Source: Streptomyces sp. MNU76
GTDB taxonomy: Bacteria > Actinomycetota > Actinomycetes > Streptomycetales > Streptomycetaceae
Assembly: GCF_020982545.1 (NCBI RefSeq)
Contig: NZ_JAJKLK010000024.1
Span: forward strand, 434,001 to 498,000
Direction of reading: 5' to 3'
DNA length: 64,000 bases
Shown: positions 26,521-35,487 of the stretch, one piece after another
Layout: the number at the start of each line of letters is the position of its first letter
How positions within the stretch are numbered: the first letter of the stretch is position 1
Notes under the pieces: generated by a model
What the model was told of the DNA's origin: nothing
What the model saw: only the letters and a program-made list of their open reading frames with translations
Database searches by the model: none
Program-made: the position numbers and the translations under genes

Positions 26521-27016
26521 AGGTCGACCAGAAGGGAAGACTTCGCGTGCCGCCCGCGGAGAGGTGGGTCGGCATTCCGTCGTCATTCCGGACAAGCCGG
26601 ACGACTATGCTTTGGCGGACATCTCGGAAGAACGCTGCCGCTTGCGAACCGCTCTGACTCATGGCCACTGAGACTAGGCGGCTCGTGCCACTGCGCCACG
26701 CTCGAAGTCCGGCTCTGCGGTGCTCCAGTCGTACTACGACTGGCATGGCCTCAGCCAGGCACGGACGGCGGCCGCCCGACGAGGCGAGACTCGGATCACG
26801 CGGATGCACCGCGCCCCTCGGTCGAGGGGTAGCAAGAGGGCCGGGCGGGGGAATCGGATCGGCGACGCCGCGCTGTCAGCGACCGTCGGGATTCAGGCAT
26901 CTGCCCACGGCGGGGGCGATGCCGGTCAAACCAAGCGAACCGCCTCGCCGACGCGCGAACATCCACTGAATGTCACCGGTCGGGCCGCATCACATCGGTC
27001 GGCTGGCTCGCGGTCG
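26521..27016. other. Mixed remnant DNA between transposase scrap and protease gene
   Basis: Short open frames exist on the plus strand (for example 26453-26671 ending in RCRLRTALTHGH) but none can be assigned. The sequence looks like patchwork left by several insertions. Confidence 0.4.
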
Positions 27017-28171
27017 TCACAGGGTCCGCTTGCGCCAGGCGGACGATGAGCTCAGCCAGGACGTGACCCGGCTGATGTCGGACGAAGTGACGATGCCGGT
27101 CAGTCGGTCTCCTTCCAGTACGAGGGCGCGGTGGACGGGACTGGCCTGCAAATCGGCAACCAGCCGGGCCAGCGGGTCGTCGGGGCGTGGAGTCGGCAGA
27201 TCGTGAACCGGCACCATCACGTCGGTGACACGGGTGGAGGAGCGTTCCGGCTCCGTGACCGCGTCGGCGGCCTTGAGGGTGACCAGGCCCGCCGCGGTGT
27301 TGTTGCCGTCCACGACAGGGAAGGCCGAGTGGCGGTAGCGGTAACGGGGGTCGGCCAGAAACTCGCCGATCGTGGTGGTTTCGGGGACGGTCACGGGGTC
27401 GGGTGTCATCGCGTCGCTCACGGGGATGCCGCCCATCATGTCGCGCAGTTTCGCCTGGCCACCCTCCACTGTGGCCATCGCGATGACGAACCAACCTATG
27501 ACCACCAGCCAGATGCCGCTGAACACAGCCCCGACCAGGACGAGGTACAAGCCGATACCCACCAGCGCCCACCCCAGGAATCGTCCCGCAGCCGTGGCCA
27601 CCGCCGTGGCGCGCAGCGGGCTCCCGGTCTTCCACCACACCGCCGCCCGCAACAGCCGACCACCGTCCAGGGGCGCGGCGGGCAGAGCGTTGAAGACGGC
27701 CAGCAGGATGTTGATCCCCGCCAGCCAGGCCAGGGCCTCCACCACGAGCCCGGCCTCGGAGTATGCGGCCAGCAGTCCGGCCGCCAGAGCGAATATTCCT
27801 CCGAGCAGCAGGCTGACCAGAGGCCCTACGCCGGCTATGCGCAGCTCCGCGCCGGGGGTGGCCGCCTCGCTCCTGAGCCGTGCGAGTCCGCCGAGCAGCC
27901 ACAGGGTGATGTCCTCGACGGACACTCCGTTACGACGGGCCACCACCGCGTGGCTGATCTCATGCGCCAGCAGCGACAGCAGGAACAGCACCGCGGTCAC
28001 CCCGGACACAAGCCAGTACTGCCATGCCGGGCGATCCGGATGAGCCTCCCGGAGGCTGCCGCCCGCCAGCCCCACCAGGATCAGGACGAAGATGACCAGC
28101 ACGCTCCAGTGCACGCCCACCCGGATACCGGCCACACGCCCCAGGGAGAACGTCGCCCGCATGCCGACCAC
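27017..28171 (-). CDS. Site-2 protease (M50 family) with CBS domains
   Basis: This 384-aa polytopic membrane metalloprotease carries LLAHEISHAVVARRNG (HExxH zinc motif in the membrane, near residue 66) and the distal ligand NALPAAPLDGGRLLRA. A C-terminal pair of CBS domains follows (VSDAMTPDPVTVPETTT; VTDVMVPVHDLPTP and LTGIVTSSDISRV). This is the rhomboid-like S2P class with CBS regulation, which acts in regulated intramembrane proteolysis. Several starts are possible (GTG/ATG at 28171 or ATG at 28162). No anti-sigma factor gene is adjacent, so its substrate is not indicated. Confidence 0.88.
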   Translation of the reverse strand: MVGMRATFSLGRVAGIRVGVHWSVLVIFVLILVGLAGGSLREAHPDRPAWQYWLVSGVTAVLFLLSLLAHEISHAVVARRNGVSVEDITLWLLGGLARLRSEAATPGAELRIAGVGPLVSLLLGGIFALAAGLLAAYSEAGLVVEALAWLAGINILLAVFNALPAAPLDGGRLLRAAVWWKTGSPLRATAVATAAGRFLGWALVGIGLYLVLVGAVFSGIWLVVIGWFVIAMATVEGGQAKLRDMMGGIPVSDAMTPDPVTVPETTTIGEFLADPRYRYRHSAFPVVDGNNTAAGLVTLKAADAVTEPERSSTRVTDVMVPVHDLPTPRPDDPLARLVADLQASPVHRALVLEGDRLTGIVTSSDISRVTSWLSSSSAWRKRTL

Positions 28172-28323
28172 CTCCTGGTTCGAACTCGATGCCCGCGGTG
28201 GGTGCGGTGCAGTTGATGAACTCGTCCCGTGAGCAGTGCGTCATGCCCCGCTGCCCGGTCAGTCCCGTCGCCGGGCGGCGGGAACGGCTCAGCGTCTGTC
28301 GGACGCCCCCACCCACGGGCCCG

Positions 28324-28617
28324 TCAGTGCTCGAAGATGTGCCGACTGCCTGCTCCTGCTACCCGAGGGCCGGTGCGGACGTGAGCCTCATGCATGCGCC
28401 GATGCCGCTTCGAACCGGCCACGAGCACCGCCGGCCCGAGGCAGAAGATCAGCGTCAGCGCCACACCGGAAAGGAAATGTCCTGGCGCGGTCAGCGTCGC
28501 GATCTGATGACCGAAGATCTCCACCGCGTACTCAGAGCTGCGCGAGAGGTTCTCCACGACACCCACGGCCCCGAAACCGCCCGTGGCCAGTACGAGCAAG
28601 AGCGCCAGCATGACCAT
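28324..28617 (-). CDS. Small two-TM membrane protein
   Basis: This 97-aa protein starts at the ATG at 28617 with AGGAGG eight to ten bases upstream. Two hydrophobic helices are visible (MLALLLVLATGGFGAVGVV and GHFLSGVALTLIFCLGPAVL), separated by a polar loop (SRSSEYAVEIFGHQI), then a basic tail KRHRRMHEAHVR. No named family was recognised, though the composition and ribosome-binding site are convincing. It precedes the site-2 protease on the same strand by 150 bp. Confidence 0.6.
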   Translation of the reverse strand: MVMLALLLVLATGGFGAVGVVENLSRSSEYAVEIFGHQIATLTAPGHFLSGVALTLIFCLGPAVLVAGSKRHRRMHEAHVRTGPRVAGAGSRHIFEH

Positions 28618-28814
28618 CACTCCCACCTCCTCTTCCGGCCTTGGTAACCGATTACCCCAAGTCAGACGCCTGACACGAGCTTCTGGCACCGGTCGTCGAC
28701 CGAATGATCCGCGCTGTCGAGTACACGTCGCGCGCACGCAACTCCGGGACCCCGCCGCTCATGGGGGAGCCGCCGCCGCGGGTTACGCTGCTCGCGGGTG
28801 GGCACCCGGGCCGC

Positions 28815-29360
28815 ATGAGCACGTGGGACGACGCAGCGTCCGGCGCGAGGCATCGGCTCAGGCACCGACGACTCTTCGCGGCGCTCGTGGCCGCACCGAT
28901 GCTGGCGGGCTGTGTCGTGGTCGGGGAACGCGACGCCCCGGGCTCGACGCGGACGTCCGCAGGCGAGGTACCACTCAGGGTTGTGGAGCAGGGCGGTCGG
29001 ACGCTGGCGTTCGTCCCCGTGAGCGTCGAAGGCCAGGGGCCTTTCTCGTTCGCCCTGGACACCGGCGCCTCCACGAGCGTCGTCGACGAAGATGTCGCGG
29101 ACCGGGTCGGTCTGGAACACACCGGCGAGCGACGTACGGTGAGCGGGATCCTCGGCACTGGGGAGGTCCCCGTTGTCCGAGTGGACCAGTGGGAAGTCGG
29201 TGACATACGCCTCGACCCAGGAGAGGTCACCGTCATCGACCTTGGGCCGCCCAGGGGAGGAGGCGGCATTCAGGGCCTGCTCGGTTCGGACGTGCTCAGC
29301 GACTTCGGCTCGATCACCGTCGACTACGACGACGGCGTCCTCACCATCCCCGCCCCGTGA
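28815..29360 (+). CDS. Retropepsin-like aspartic protease lipoprotein
   Basis: This 181-aa protein has a basic N-terminus and a lipobox PMLAGC, with the lipidated Cys at residue 33, so it is probably anchored outside the membrane. The retropepsin fold is marked by FALDTGASTSVVDEDVADRV, with the catalytic Asp in DTGAS, and by IQGLLGSDVLSDFGSITVDY near the end. Single-domain retropepsins dimerise to form the active site. The ATG at 28815 was chosen because it gives a proper lipoprotein signal; 28704 would add an unlikely leader. Confidence 0.82.
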   Translation: MSTWDDAASGARHRLRHRRLFAALVAAPMLAGCVVVGERDAPGSTRTSAGEVPLRVVEQGGRTLAFVPVSVEGQGPFSFALDTGASTSVVDEDVADRVGLEHTGERRTVSGILGTGEVPVVRVDQWEVGDIRLDPGEVTVIDLGPPRGGGGIQGLLGSDVLSDFGSITVDYDDGVLTIPAP

Positions 29361-29824
29361 CAACGCCGTACCGTCCCATCGCTGTCCCTGTCCGGTCGAC
29401 ACCAGAACGAGTACGGAGAGACCCCTGAAAGAGGAGACGCACGGGTTGCTGCGCGGTCGAAGAGGAGCACAGAAATGGAATGGTGGAGCTGGCCTCATCA
29501 TCGCGCTCGCGATCCTCTCCACCGCGCCCTTCTGTGGCAGAACATCCACGCCCTGGGCCCACACGCGGTCATGGTGCGCGACGAGAACGCACTGGAGGAC
29601 GGGAAACCAGCTGCGCCGCGCGGCCGAGAAAGTAGAGGCAGGGTTGGATCATTGGTCGCGGGCCGGGATGTGTTTGGGTCACAAAGGACGAAGGACCGAC
29701 GCCGCACCGGGCACACGGAGGAGTAGGAAGGCGAGACCGGGGCACCCGTTGCGGGTCCCGAACTCGACCGGAGCGATCAGTGTTTGGTGGAGCGGGCTCG
29801 CAAACACGTCTGGCAGTAAGGATG
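29361..29824. other. Gene-free region upstream of ehu/ect locus
   Basis: No coding region is supported. Short frames on both strands lack motifs. The 3' part contains the promoter listed separately. Confidence 0.4.
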
Positions 29825-29853
29825 TTGACACATTCCCGGCACGAGCCCATAAC
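29825..29853 (+). promoter_or_regulatory. Sigma70-like promoter for ehuB
   Basis: TTGACA (29825-29830) and CATAAC (29848-29853) are separated by 17 bp, about 90 bp before the ehuB ATG. This is a good match to the HrdB-type consensus, predicted from sequence only. Confidence 0.5.
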
Positions 29854-29942
29854 ACTGTGAAGAGATCGGGCATACCTTTCGGGGGTCGGGCAGGCGGGTC
29901 GTCACGACGCAACGCGTTCGCCGATCCAGGGGACTTCATTCC

Positions 29943-30842
29943 ATGCACAGACACATCGCTCTGACCCGCCGCCATCTTCTCGGCGTCGCCTCCGCCGGCG
30001 CCTTCGTGACCATAGCGGGAGGCACGACCGGGTGCAGCAAGACCGAAGGGGGCGGTGAGAGCGACGCCGACTTGCTCGCCCAACTCAAGAAGCGGGGTTA
30101 CGCAAAGGTGGCGTACGCGAACGAGGCACCGTACGGCTTCAAGGAGGGGGGAACCCTCAAGGGAGAGGCGCCGACATTGCACGCCGAGGTGTTCAAGGCC
30201 CTCGGTGTGCCCGAGCTGCGCCCGGTGTTCTCGGAATGGGACGGTCTGATCCCGGGGCTGCTCGCAGGGAAGTACGACGTGATCAGCGCGGGCATGGCCA
30301 TCCTCCCCGAACGCTGCGAGAAGGCCCTCTTCTCGGAGCCGGAGTTCATCTCCCCGACCGCCATGATGGTCCCGGCCGGCAACCCGAAGAAGCTGGGGGA
30401 TCTGAGTTCCGCCAAGCAGGCTGGGGTCACCCTCGGGGTGATGTCCGGCGCGGCCGAGAAGGGGTATGCCGAGGGAGCCGGTGTTCCGGCGGACCGGATC
30501 AGGACGCTGACCAAGCCGCAGGACGGTGCCGACGCGGTGAGGAGCGGGCGGATCGACGCTTTCGTGCTCACCGGCATCTCGCTGCGGTGGCTCGCCAGAA
30601 CCAACAAGGGCCTCGAGGTCACCGAGCCGTTCCTGCCAGTGGTCGACGGGGTGAAGCAGTACAGCCCGGGAGGAGCGGTCTTCCGTAAGGGGGCCACCTC
30701 CCTGCGGGACGCCTTCAACGTCGAACTGCGGAAGATCACGTCGGACCGGGAGCGGTACGTCTCCCTGCTCGGCACGTACGGATTCACCGCCGCCGAGATG
30801 CCGCCGGCGGACCTGACGACCGCGCGACTGTGCTCCGCCTGA
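29943..30842 (+). CDS. ehuB: Ectoine/hydroxyectoine ABC transporter substrate-binding lipoprotein
   Basis: This 299-aa protein begins with a twin-arginine-like lipoprotein signal (TRRHLLGVASAGAF and lipobox TTGC, Cys 31). The SBP_bac_3 core reads VAYANEAPYGFKEGG, EWDGLIPGLLAGKYDVISAGM, ILPERCEKALFSEPEF and VVDGVKQYSPGGAVFRKG. The N-terminal YANEAPYG motif is typical of EhuB, which captures ectoine and hydroxyectoine outside the membrane. It leads the ehuBCDA-ectABCD locus, with a TTGACA-CATAAC promoter about 90 bp upstream. The adjacent ectABCD genes support the assignment. Confidence 0.9.
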   Translation: MHRHIALTRRHLLGVASAGAFVTIAGGTTGCSKTEGGGESDADLLAQLKKRGYAKVAYANEAPYGFKEGGTLKGEAPTLHAEVFKALGVPELRPVFSEWDGLIPGLLAGKYDVISAGMAILPERCEKALFSEPEFISPTAMMVPAGNPKKLGDLSSAKQAGVTLGVMSGAAEKGYAEGAGVPADRIRTLTKPQDGADAVRSGRIDAFVLTGISLRWLARTNKGLEVTEPFLPVVDGVKQYSPGGAVFRKGATSLRDAFNVELRKITSDRERYVSLLGTYGFTAAEMPPADLTTARLCSA

Positions 30843-30860
30843 CGCGGGGGCGGGTTTCTC

Positions 30861-31568
30861 GTGGGCGACTTTTTGTCCGTCTTCCTGTCCGAGCTTCCCG
30901 AGGTCGGGGCCGGAGCATGGGTGACCGTCGAGGCGACTGTGCTGGGCTCGCTGGTGGCCGTGCTGCTCTCCTTCGCGCTGGGCCTGGCGGCGGGTTCCGG
31001 GTGGCGCGTGCTGCGCTGGACGTCGAGGGGCGTCGTGGAGTTCTTCCGCGGCACCTCCCTGTACATCCAGCTGTTCTGGCTCTACTACGCCTTCCCGCTC
31101 CTGACCGGGTACGAGTTCGGGCCGCTGCTGTGCGGGGTGCTCGCCTTCGGCCTCAACTACGGGGCGTACGGGTCGGAGGTCGTACGCGGGGCCCTGGCGG
31201 CGGTGCCGCGTCCGCAGCGGGAGGCCGCCGTCGCGCTCAGCTTCTCCCCCTTCCAGCGGATGTACCGCGTGGTCCTGCCACAGGCGTGGCCGCAGATGAT
31301 CCCGCCCTTCACCAACCTCGCCATCCAGATGCTGAAGTCCACCCCGCTGCTGTGGCTGATCTCCGTGGCGGACCTGACGACGGTGGTCCAGACGCTGCGT
31401 GACCGCACCGGGGAGACCGTGCCCGCCTATCTGACCCTGCTGTTGCTCTACTTCGTCCTGGCCATGCTGCTGACCACGGGGATGCGGGTCCTGGAGCGGC
31501 ACGCCGCCGCACGCCTGGGGCGCCCCGGACGGCCAGGCATCCTCGCCACGAGCGGGGGCGGATCGTGA
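30861..31568 (+). CDS. ehuC: Ectoine/hydroxyectoine ABC transporter permease
   Basis: This 235-aa HisM-type permease has about five TM helices and the EAA-loop region AVPRPQREAAVALSFSPFQRM. The N-terminus VFLSELPEVGAGAWVTVEAT and motif FFRGTSLYIQLFWLYYAFPLL are typical of amino-acid-type permeases. It starts with GTG 18 bp after ehuB and its stop overlaps ehuD by 4 bp. It forms the transmembrane channel with EhuD. Nothing looks damaged. Confidence 0.9.
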   Translation: MGDFLSVFLSELPEVGAGAWVTVEATVLGSLVAVLLSFALGLAAGSGWRVLRWTSRGVVEFFRGTSLYIQLFWLYYAFPLLTGYEFGPLLCGVLAFGLNYGAYGSEVVRGALAAVPRPQREAAVALSFSPFQRMYRVVLPQAWPQMIPPFTNLAIQMLKSTPLLWLISVADLTTVVQTLRDRTGETVPAYLTLLLLYFVLAMLLTTGMRVLERHAAARLGRPGRPGILATSGGGS

Positions 31569-32209
31569 ACCACCAGTGGGACTGGGAAGCGGCGCGCGAG
31601 GTCCTGCCGCTGCTGCTCGCCGGGTTCAGGACCACTGTGCTGGCCACCGTGCTGGGGACCGCGCTGGCCGCGGTCGTGGGCCTGCTCCTCGCGGTCGGGG
31701 GTCGGGCCCCCACCCGATGGGTGACCCTGCCGCTCAAGGGCGTGGTGGAGTTCGTGTGGTCCACTCCGCTGCTGGTGCAACTCGTGGGCGCGTACGCGGT
31801 GTTCACCTCGGTCGACCCGCTGACCATCGGCATCGTGGTGCTCGGCATCCACTATTCCGCCTATCTGGCGGAGGTGTACCGGGCCGGTATCGACGCCGTA
31901 CCGACCGGCCAGTGGGAGGCCGCGTGGGCCTTGTCGCTGTCGCCCGCCCGCACCTGGTGGGCAGTGGTTCTGCCGCAGGCGGTGCGCGGAGTCCTGCCCG
32001 CCCTCGGCAACTACGCGATCGCGATGTTCAAGGAGACGCCCTTCCTCGCCGTGATCACTGTGTCGGAGATGGTCGCGCAGGCCCGGGAGTACGGGGCCGA
32101 CCACTTCGCCTATCCCGAAGCCTTCACCCTCGCCGGGCTCGTCTTCCTGCTGGCGAGCTACCCCACCTCGCTCGCCCTGCGGAAACTGGAGCAGCGCCTT
32201 GGCCACTGA
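31565..32209 (+). CDS. ehuD: Ectoine/hydroxyectoine ABC transporter permease
   Basis: This 214-aa second permease has FRTTVLATVLGTALAAVVGL, VEFVWSTPLLVQLVGAYAVF and the EAA loop AVPTGQWEAAWALSLSPART, contacting the ATPase. It starts with a GTG that overlaps the ehuC stop and ends inside the ehuA start, so the four importer genes are translationally coupled. The closing LASYPTSLALRKLEQRLGH is family-like. Confidence 0.9.
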   Translation: MNHQWDWEAAREVLPLLLAGFRTTVLATVLGTALAAVVGLLLAVGGRAPTRWVTLPLKGVVEFVWSTPLLVQLVGAYAVFTSVDPLTIGIVVLGIHYSAYLAEVYRAGIDAVPTGQWEAAWALSLSPARTWWAVVLPQAVRGVLPALGNYAIAMFKETPFLAVITVSEMVAQAREYGADHFAYPEAFTLAGLVFLLASYPTSLALRKLEQRLGH

Positions 32210-33023
32210 CCCCACCGACAGTCCCCCCACCCATGACGGCGCCGACGCGCCGCGGCCGGAGCCGATGGTCTGCTTCGAGCGGGTCGTCAAGCGCTACGGC
32301 ACGCACACGGTCCTCGACGAGCTGGACTTCTCCGTCGAGCGGGGCCGGCACGTCACCCTGATCGGTCCGTCCGGTTCCGGCAAGACCACCATCCTGCGGC
32401 TGCTGATGACGCTGGAGCGCGTCTCGGACGGGATGATCTGGGTCGACGGCGAGCCGTTGACGCACACCCGTGCCGCGAACGGTTCGCTGAGGCCCGCCGA
32501 CGAGAAGCACCAGCGGCCTATCCGGCGCCGTATCGGCATGGTGTTCCAGCACTTCAACCTGTTCCCCCACATGAGCGTGCTGCGCAACATCACCGAGGCT
32601 CCCGTCCGAACCCTCGGACAGCCCAGGGAGCTGGCCGAGCAACGGGCCCGGGAACTGCTGGACATGGTGGGCCTGGCAGACAAGGCACTGGCCCACCCGA
32701 GCCGGCTCTCCGGCGGTCAGCAGCAGAGGGTCGCCATCGCCCGAACGCTCGCCATGGAGCCGGAGATCCTCCTCCTCGACGAGGTCACCTCCGCCCTCGA
32801 CCCCGAACTCGTCTCCGGCGTCCTCGACCTGCTGCGCGAGATCGCCACCACCACGGACCTCACCATGCTCTGCGTCACCCACGAGATGGGCTTCGCCCGG
32901 GACATCTCCGACGAGGTCCTCATGTTCGACGCGGGACGGGTCGTGGAGGTCGGCAGCCCCGAACAACTCTTCAACGCACCACGGCACCGCCGCACCCAGG
33001 AGTTCCTCGGCGCCGTCCTGTGA
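32199..33023 (+). CDS. ehuA: Ectoine/hydroxyectoine ABC transporter ATP-binding protein
   Basis: This 274-aa ABC ATPase shows Walker A LIGPSGSGKTTILRLL, the Q-loop region GMVFQHFNLFPHMSVLRNI, signature LSGGQQQRVAIARTLA, Walker B ILLLDEVTSALDPE and the switch His in CVTHEMGFA. It starts with TTG at 32199, overlapping the ehuD stop by 11 bp; a rare start may lower its level. It energises the EhuCD importer. The ectA gene follows about 100 bp downstream. Confidence 0.92.
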   Translation: MATDPTDSPPTHDGADAPRPEPMVCFERVVKRYGTHTVLDELDFSVERGRHVTLIGPSGSGKTTILRLLMTLERVSDGMIWVDGEPLTHTRAANGSLRPADEKHQRPIRRRIGMVFQHFNLFPHMSVLRNITEAPVRTLGQPRELAEQRARELLDMVGLADKALAHPSRLSGGQQQRVAIARTLAMEPEILLLDEVTSALDPELVSGVLDLLREIATTTDLTMLCVTHEMGFARDISDEVLMFDAGRVVEVGSPEQLFNAPRHRRTQEFLGAVL

Positions 33024-33128
33024 CGCTTCACCCGGAGCTGTCCGCAGGGGAGGGGCCGTTCGCACGTGAGCCCCCGGCCCCCACCAGTTCGCCTCACCGC
33101 TTCCCTGCCCCCGACCGAACAAGGACTC

Positions 33129-33689
33129 ATGCCCTTCCCGACCTCATCCTCACCCGCACGCCGTGGTGCCCCCCTCATCGAGCGGCCGGACGTCTGCGAC
33201 GGCCCCGCGATCTGGCGCATCGCCCGCGACTCGCAGGCCCTCGACCTCAACTCGGCCTACAGCTACCTGCTGTGGTGCCGTGACTTCGCGGACACCTCGG
33301 CCGTCGCCCGGCACGAGGAAACCGGTGAACCGATCGCGTTCGTCACCGGCTACCTCCGGCCCAGCAGCCCGCAGACCCTGGTGATCTGGCAGATCGCCGT
33401 CGACCAGGCCCACCGGGGGCGGCGCCTTGCAGCCGCCCTCCTCGACGCCCTCACGGCGCGGGTGGGCGCACAACACCCGCTCACCACCGTGGAAACCACC
33501 ATCACCCCGGACAACACGGCCTCCCTCGCCCTGTTCGCCTCCTACGCGCAGCGGCACCGGGCGGACGTCGAGAGGACCGTCCTCTTCGACGGCGGGTTGT
33601 TCCCCGAGGACGGACACGCACCGGAACTGCTCCACCGCATAGGCCCGTTGGACCCGCCCACCGGCGGCCCCGAGCGCATCGGGCGCTGA
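33129..33689 (+). CDS. ectA: L-2,4-diaminobutyrate N-gamma-acetyltransferase
   Basis: EctA acetylates diaminobutyrate, the second step of ectoine synthesis. This GNAT protein contains IWRIARDSQALDLNSAYSYL and LWCRDFADTSAVARHE, the acetyl-CoA loop VDQAHRGRRLAAALLDAL and ETTITPDNTASLALFASYA, all characteristic of EctA. The ATG at 33129 gives 186 aa but has an AAGGA only 3 bp away. An in-frame GTG at 33066 with GGGGAGGGG upstream would give 207 aa, with an unusual proline-rich leader. It precedes ectB by 50 bp. Confidence 0.92.
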   Translation: MPFPTSSSPARRGAPLIERPDVCDGPAIWRIARDSQALDLNSAYSYLLWCRDFADTSAVARHEETGEPIAFVTGYLRPSSPQTLVIWQIAVDQAHRGRRLAAALLDALTARVGAQHPLTTVETTITPDNTASLALFASYAQRHRADVERTVLFDGGLFPEDGHAPELLHRIGPLDPPTGGPERIGR

Positions 33690-33739
33690 CCAGGCACGAC
33701 CCTGCACCGCCGCACCATCCCGTAAGGAGAACCACCCGC

Positions 33740-35002
33740 ATGACCATCACCCAGGCCCCTCTGAGCACGTTCGAACTGCTTGAGTCGGAAGTCCGTAGCT
33801 ACTGCCGGGGCTGGCCCGTGGTGTTCGACCACGCCCGCGGCAGCCATCTGTGGTCCGAGGACGGCCGCCGCTACCTGGACTTCTTCTCCGGGGCCGGATC
33901 CCTCAACTACGGTCACAACAACCCCGTCCTCAAACGCGCCCTGCTCAGCTACCTGGAGCGGGACGGCCTCACCCATGGTCTGGACATGGCCACCACAGCC
34001 AAGCGCGCCTTCCTGGAGACCTTCCACAGACTCGTCCTCGCCCCGCGTCAACTCCCCTACAAGGTCATGTTCCCGGGGCCGACAGGGACCAACGCCGTCG
34101 AGTCCGCGCTGAAACTGGCGCGCAAGGTCAAGGGACGCGAGTCGGTCGTCTCCTTCACCAACGCCTTCCACGGCATGTCCCTCGGTTCGCTGGCCGTCAC
34201 CGGAAACGCCTTCAAGCGGGCCGGAGCCGGCATCCCACTGGTCCACGGCACCCCCATGCCGTTCGACGACTACCTGGACGGTCAGGTCCCCGACTTCCTC
34301 TGGTTCGAGCGGCTCCTGCAGGACTCCGGTTCCGGCCTCAACCATCCCGCCGCGGTCATCGTCGAGACCGTGCAGGGCGAGGGCGGCATCAACGTCGCCC
34401 GGCCCGAGTGGCTCCGCGCGCTCTCCGAGCTGTGCGCACGCCACGACATGCTGCTCATCGTCGACGACATCCAGATGGGCTGTGGACGCACCGGCGCCTT
34501 CTTCTCCTTCGAGGAGGCGGGCATCACCCCGGACATCGTCACCGTCTCGAAATCCATCAGCGGATACGGCCTGCCCATGGCGCTCACCCTCTTCCGCCCC
34601 GAGCTCGACCTGTGGGAACCGGGCGAACACAACGGCACCTTCCGCGGCCACAATCCGGCCTTCGTCACCGCGACCGCCGCTCTCCACACCTACTGGGCGG
34701 ACCAGGAGCTGGAACTGCGCACCGCACGCCTCGGCGAACGGGTCGAGCAACGACTGCTCGCGCTCTGCGCCGAACACGACGGCACCTCCTGCCGAGGCCG
34801 CGGCCTGGTCTGGGGGATCGAGTTCGAGGACCGGGCACGGGCCGCCGCCATTTGTGCCCGTGCCTTCGAACGGGGCCTGCTCCTGGAGACCTCGGGGCCG
34901 GAGGGCCAGGTCGTCAAGCTGCTGCCGCCGCTGACCGTGAGCGACGCCGAACTCGACGAGGGCCTGGACATCCTCGACCGGGCCATCCTCACGACGCCCT
35001 GA
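33740..35002 (+). CDS. ectB: Diaminobutyrate-2-oxoglutarate transaminase
   Basis: This 420-aa class III PLP aminotransferase converts L-aspartate semialdehyde and glutamate to 2,4-diaminobutyrate, the first committed step of ectoine synthesis. Motifs include FSGAGSLNYGHNNP, MFPGPTGTNAVESALKLARK, VETVQGEGGINVA, IVDDIQMGCGRTGAFFSFE and the PLP lysine in VTVSKSISGYGLPM. Length and motif order match EctB closely. A strong AAGGAGA ribosome-binding site precedes the ATG. Confidence 0.95.
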   Translation: MTITQAPLSTFELLESEVRSYCRGWPVVFDHARGSHLWSEDGRRYLDFFSGAGSLNYGHNNPVLKRALLSYLERDGLTHGLDMATTAKRAFLETFHRLVLAPRQLPYKVMFPGPTGTNAVESALKLARKVKGRESVVSFTNAFHGMSLGSLAVTGNAFKRAGAGIPLVHGTPMPFDDYLDGQVPDFLWFERLLQDSGSGLNHPAAVIVETVQGEGGINVARPEWLRALSELCARHDMLLIVDDIQMGCGRTGAFFSFEEAGITPDIVTVSKSISGYGLPMALTLFRPELDLWEPGEHNGTFRGHNPAFVTATAALHTYWADQELELRTARLGERVEQRLLALCAEHDGTSCRGRGLVWGIEFEDRARAAAICARAFERGLLLETSGPEGQVVKLLPPLTVSDAELDEGLDILDRAILTTP

Positions 35003-35087
35003 CCCCGTTCGGACGCCGTCCGGCACCCGCTCCACCCTCCCGCAGAGACCAGGAACCAGGAACCACGAACGAGGAACGAGGAGCATC

Positions 35088-35483
35088 ATGATCGTCCGAT
35101 CGCTCGCGGACATCGAGAACACCGACCGGCACATCAGATCGACATCAGGCACCTGGGAGAGCAAACGCCTCGTCCTGGCCCGCGAACGGGTGGGCTTCTC
35201 CCTGCACGAGACCGTTCTGTACGCCGGAACCGAGACCACCATGTGGTACGCGAACCACGTGGAGGCTGTCCTGTGCGTCGAGGGTGAGGCCGAGCTCACC
35301 GACCACGAGACCGGTCGAACCCACCCGATCACGCCCGGCACCCTGTACCTCCTCGACGGCCACGAGCGTCACACCCTGCGCCCCAGAACCGACTTCCGGT
35401 GCGTGTGCGTGTTCAACCCACCCGTCACCGGCCGCGAGGACCACGACGAGAACGGCGTCTACCCCCTGCTCACGGAGGACTGA
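35088..35483 (+). CDS. ectC: Ectoine synthase
   Basis: This 131-aa single-domain cupin, MIVRSLADIENTDRHIRS at the N-terminus, is a hallmark of EctC, which cyclises N-gamma-acetyl-diaminobutyrate to ectoine. Further motifs are LVLARERVGFSLHETVLYAG, TMWYANHVEAVLCVEGEAEL and LYLLDGHERHTLRP, containing the metal-binding Glu, Tyr and His positions. The upstream spacer holds repeated AACCAGGAACCA/AACGAGGAACGAGG purine runs that include the ribosome-binding site. It overlaps nothing and sits 4 bp before ectD. Confidence 0.95.
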   Translation: MIVRSLADIENTDRHIRSTSGTWESKRLVLARERVGFSLHETVLYAGTETTMWYANHVEAVLCVEGEAELTDHETGRTHPITPGTLYLLDGHERHTLRPRTDFRCVCVFNPPVTGREDHDENGVYPLLTED

Positions 35484-35487
35484 TCCC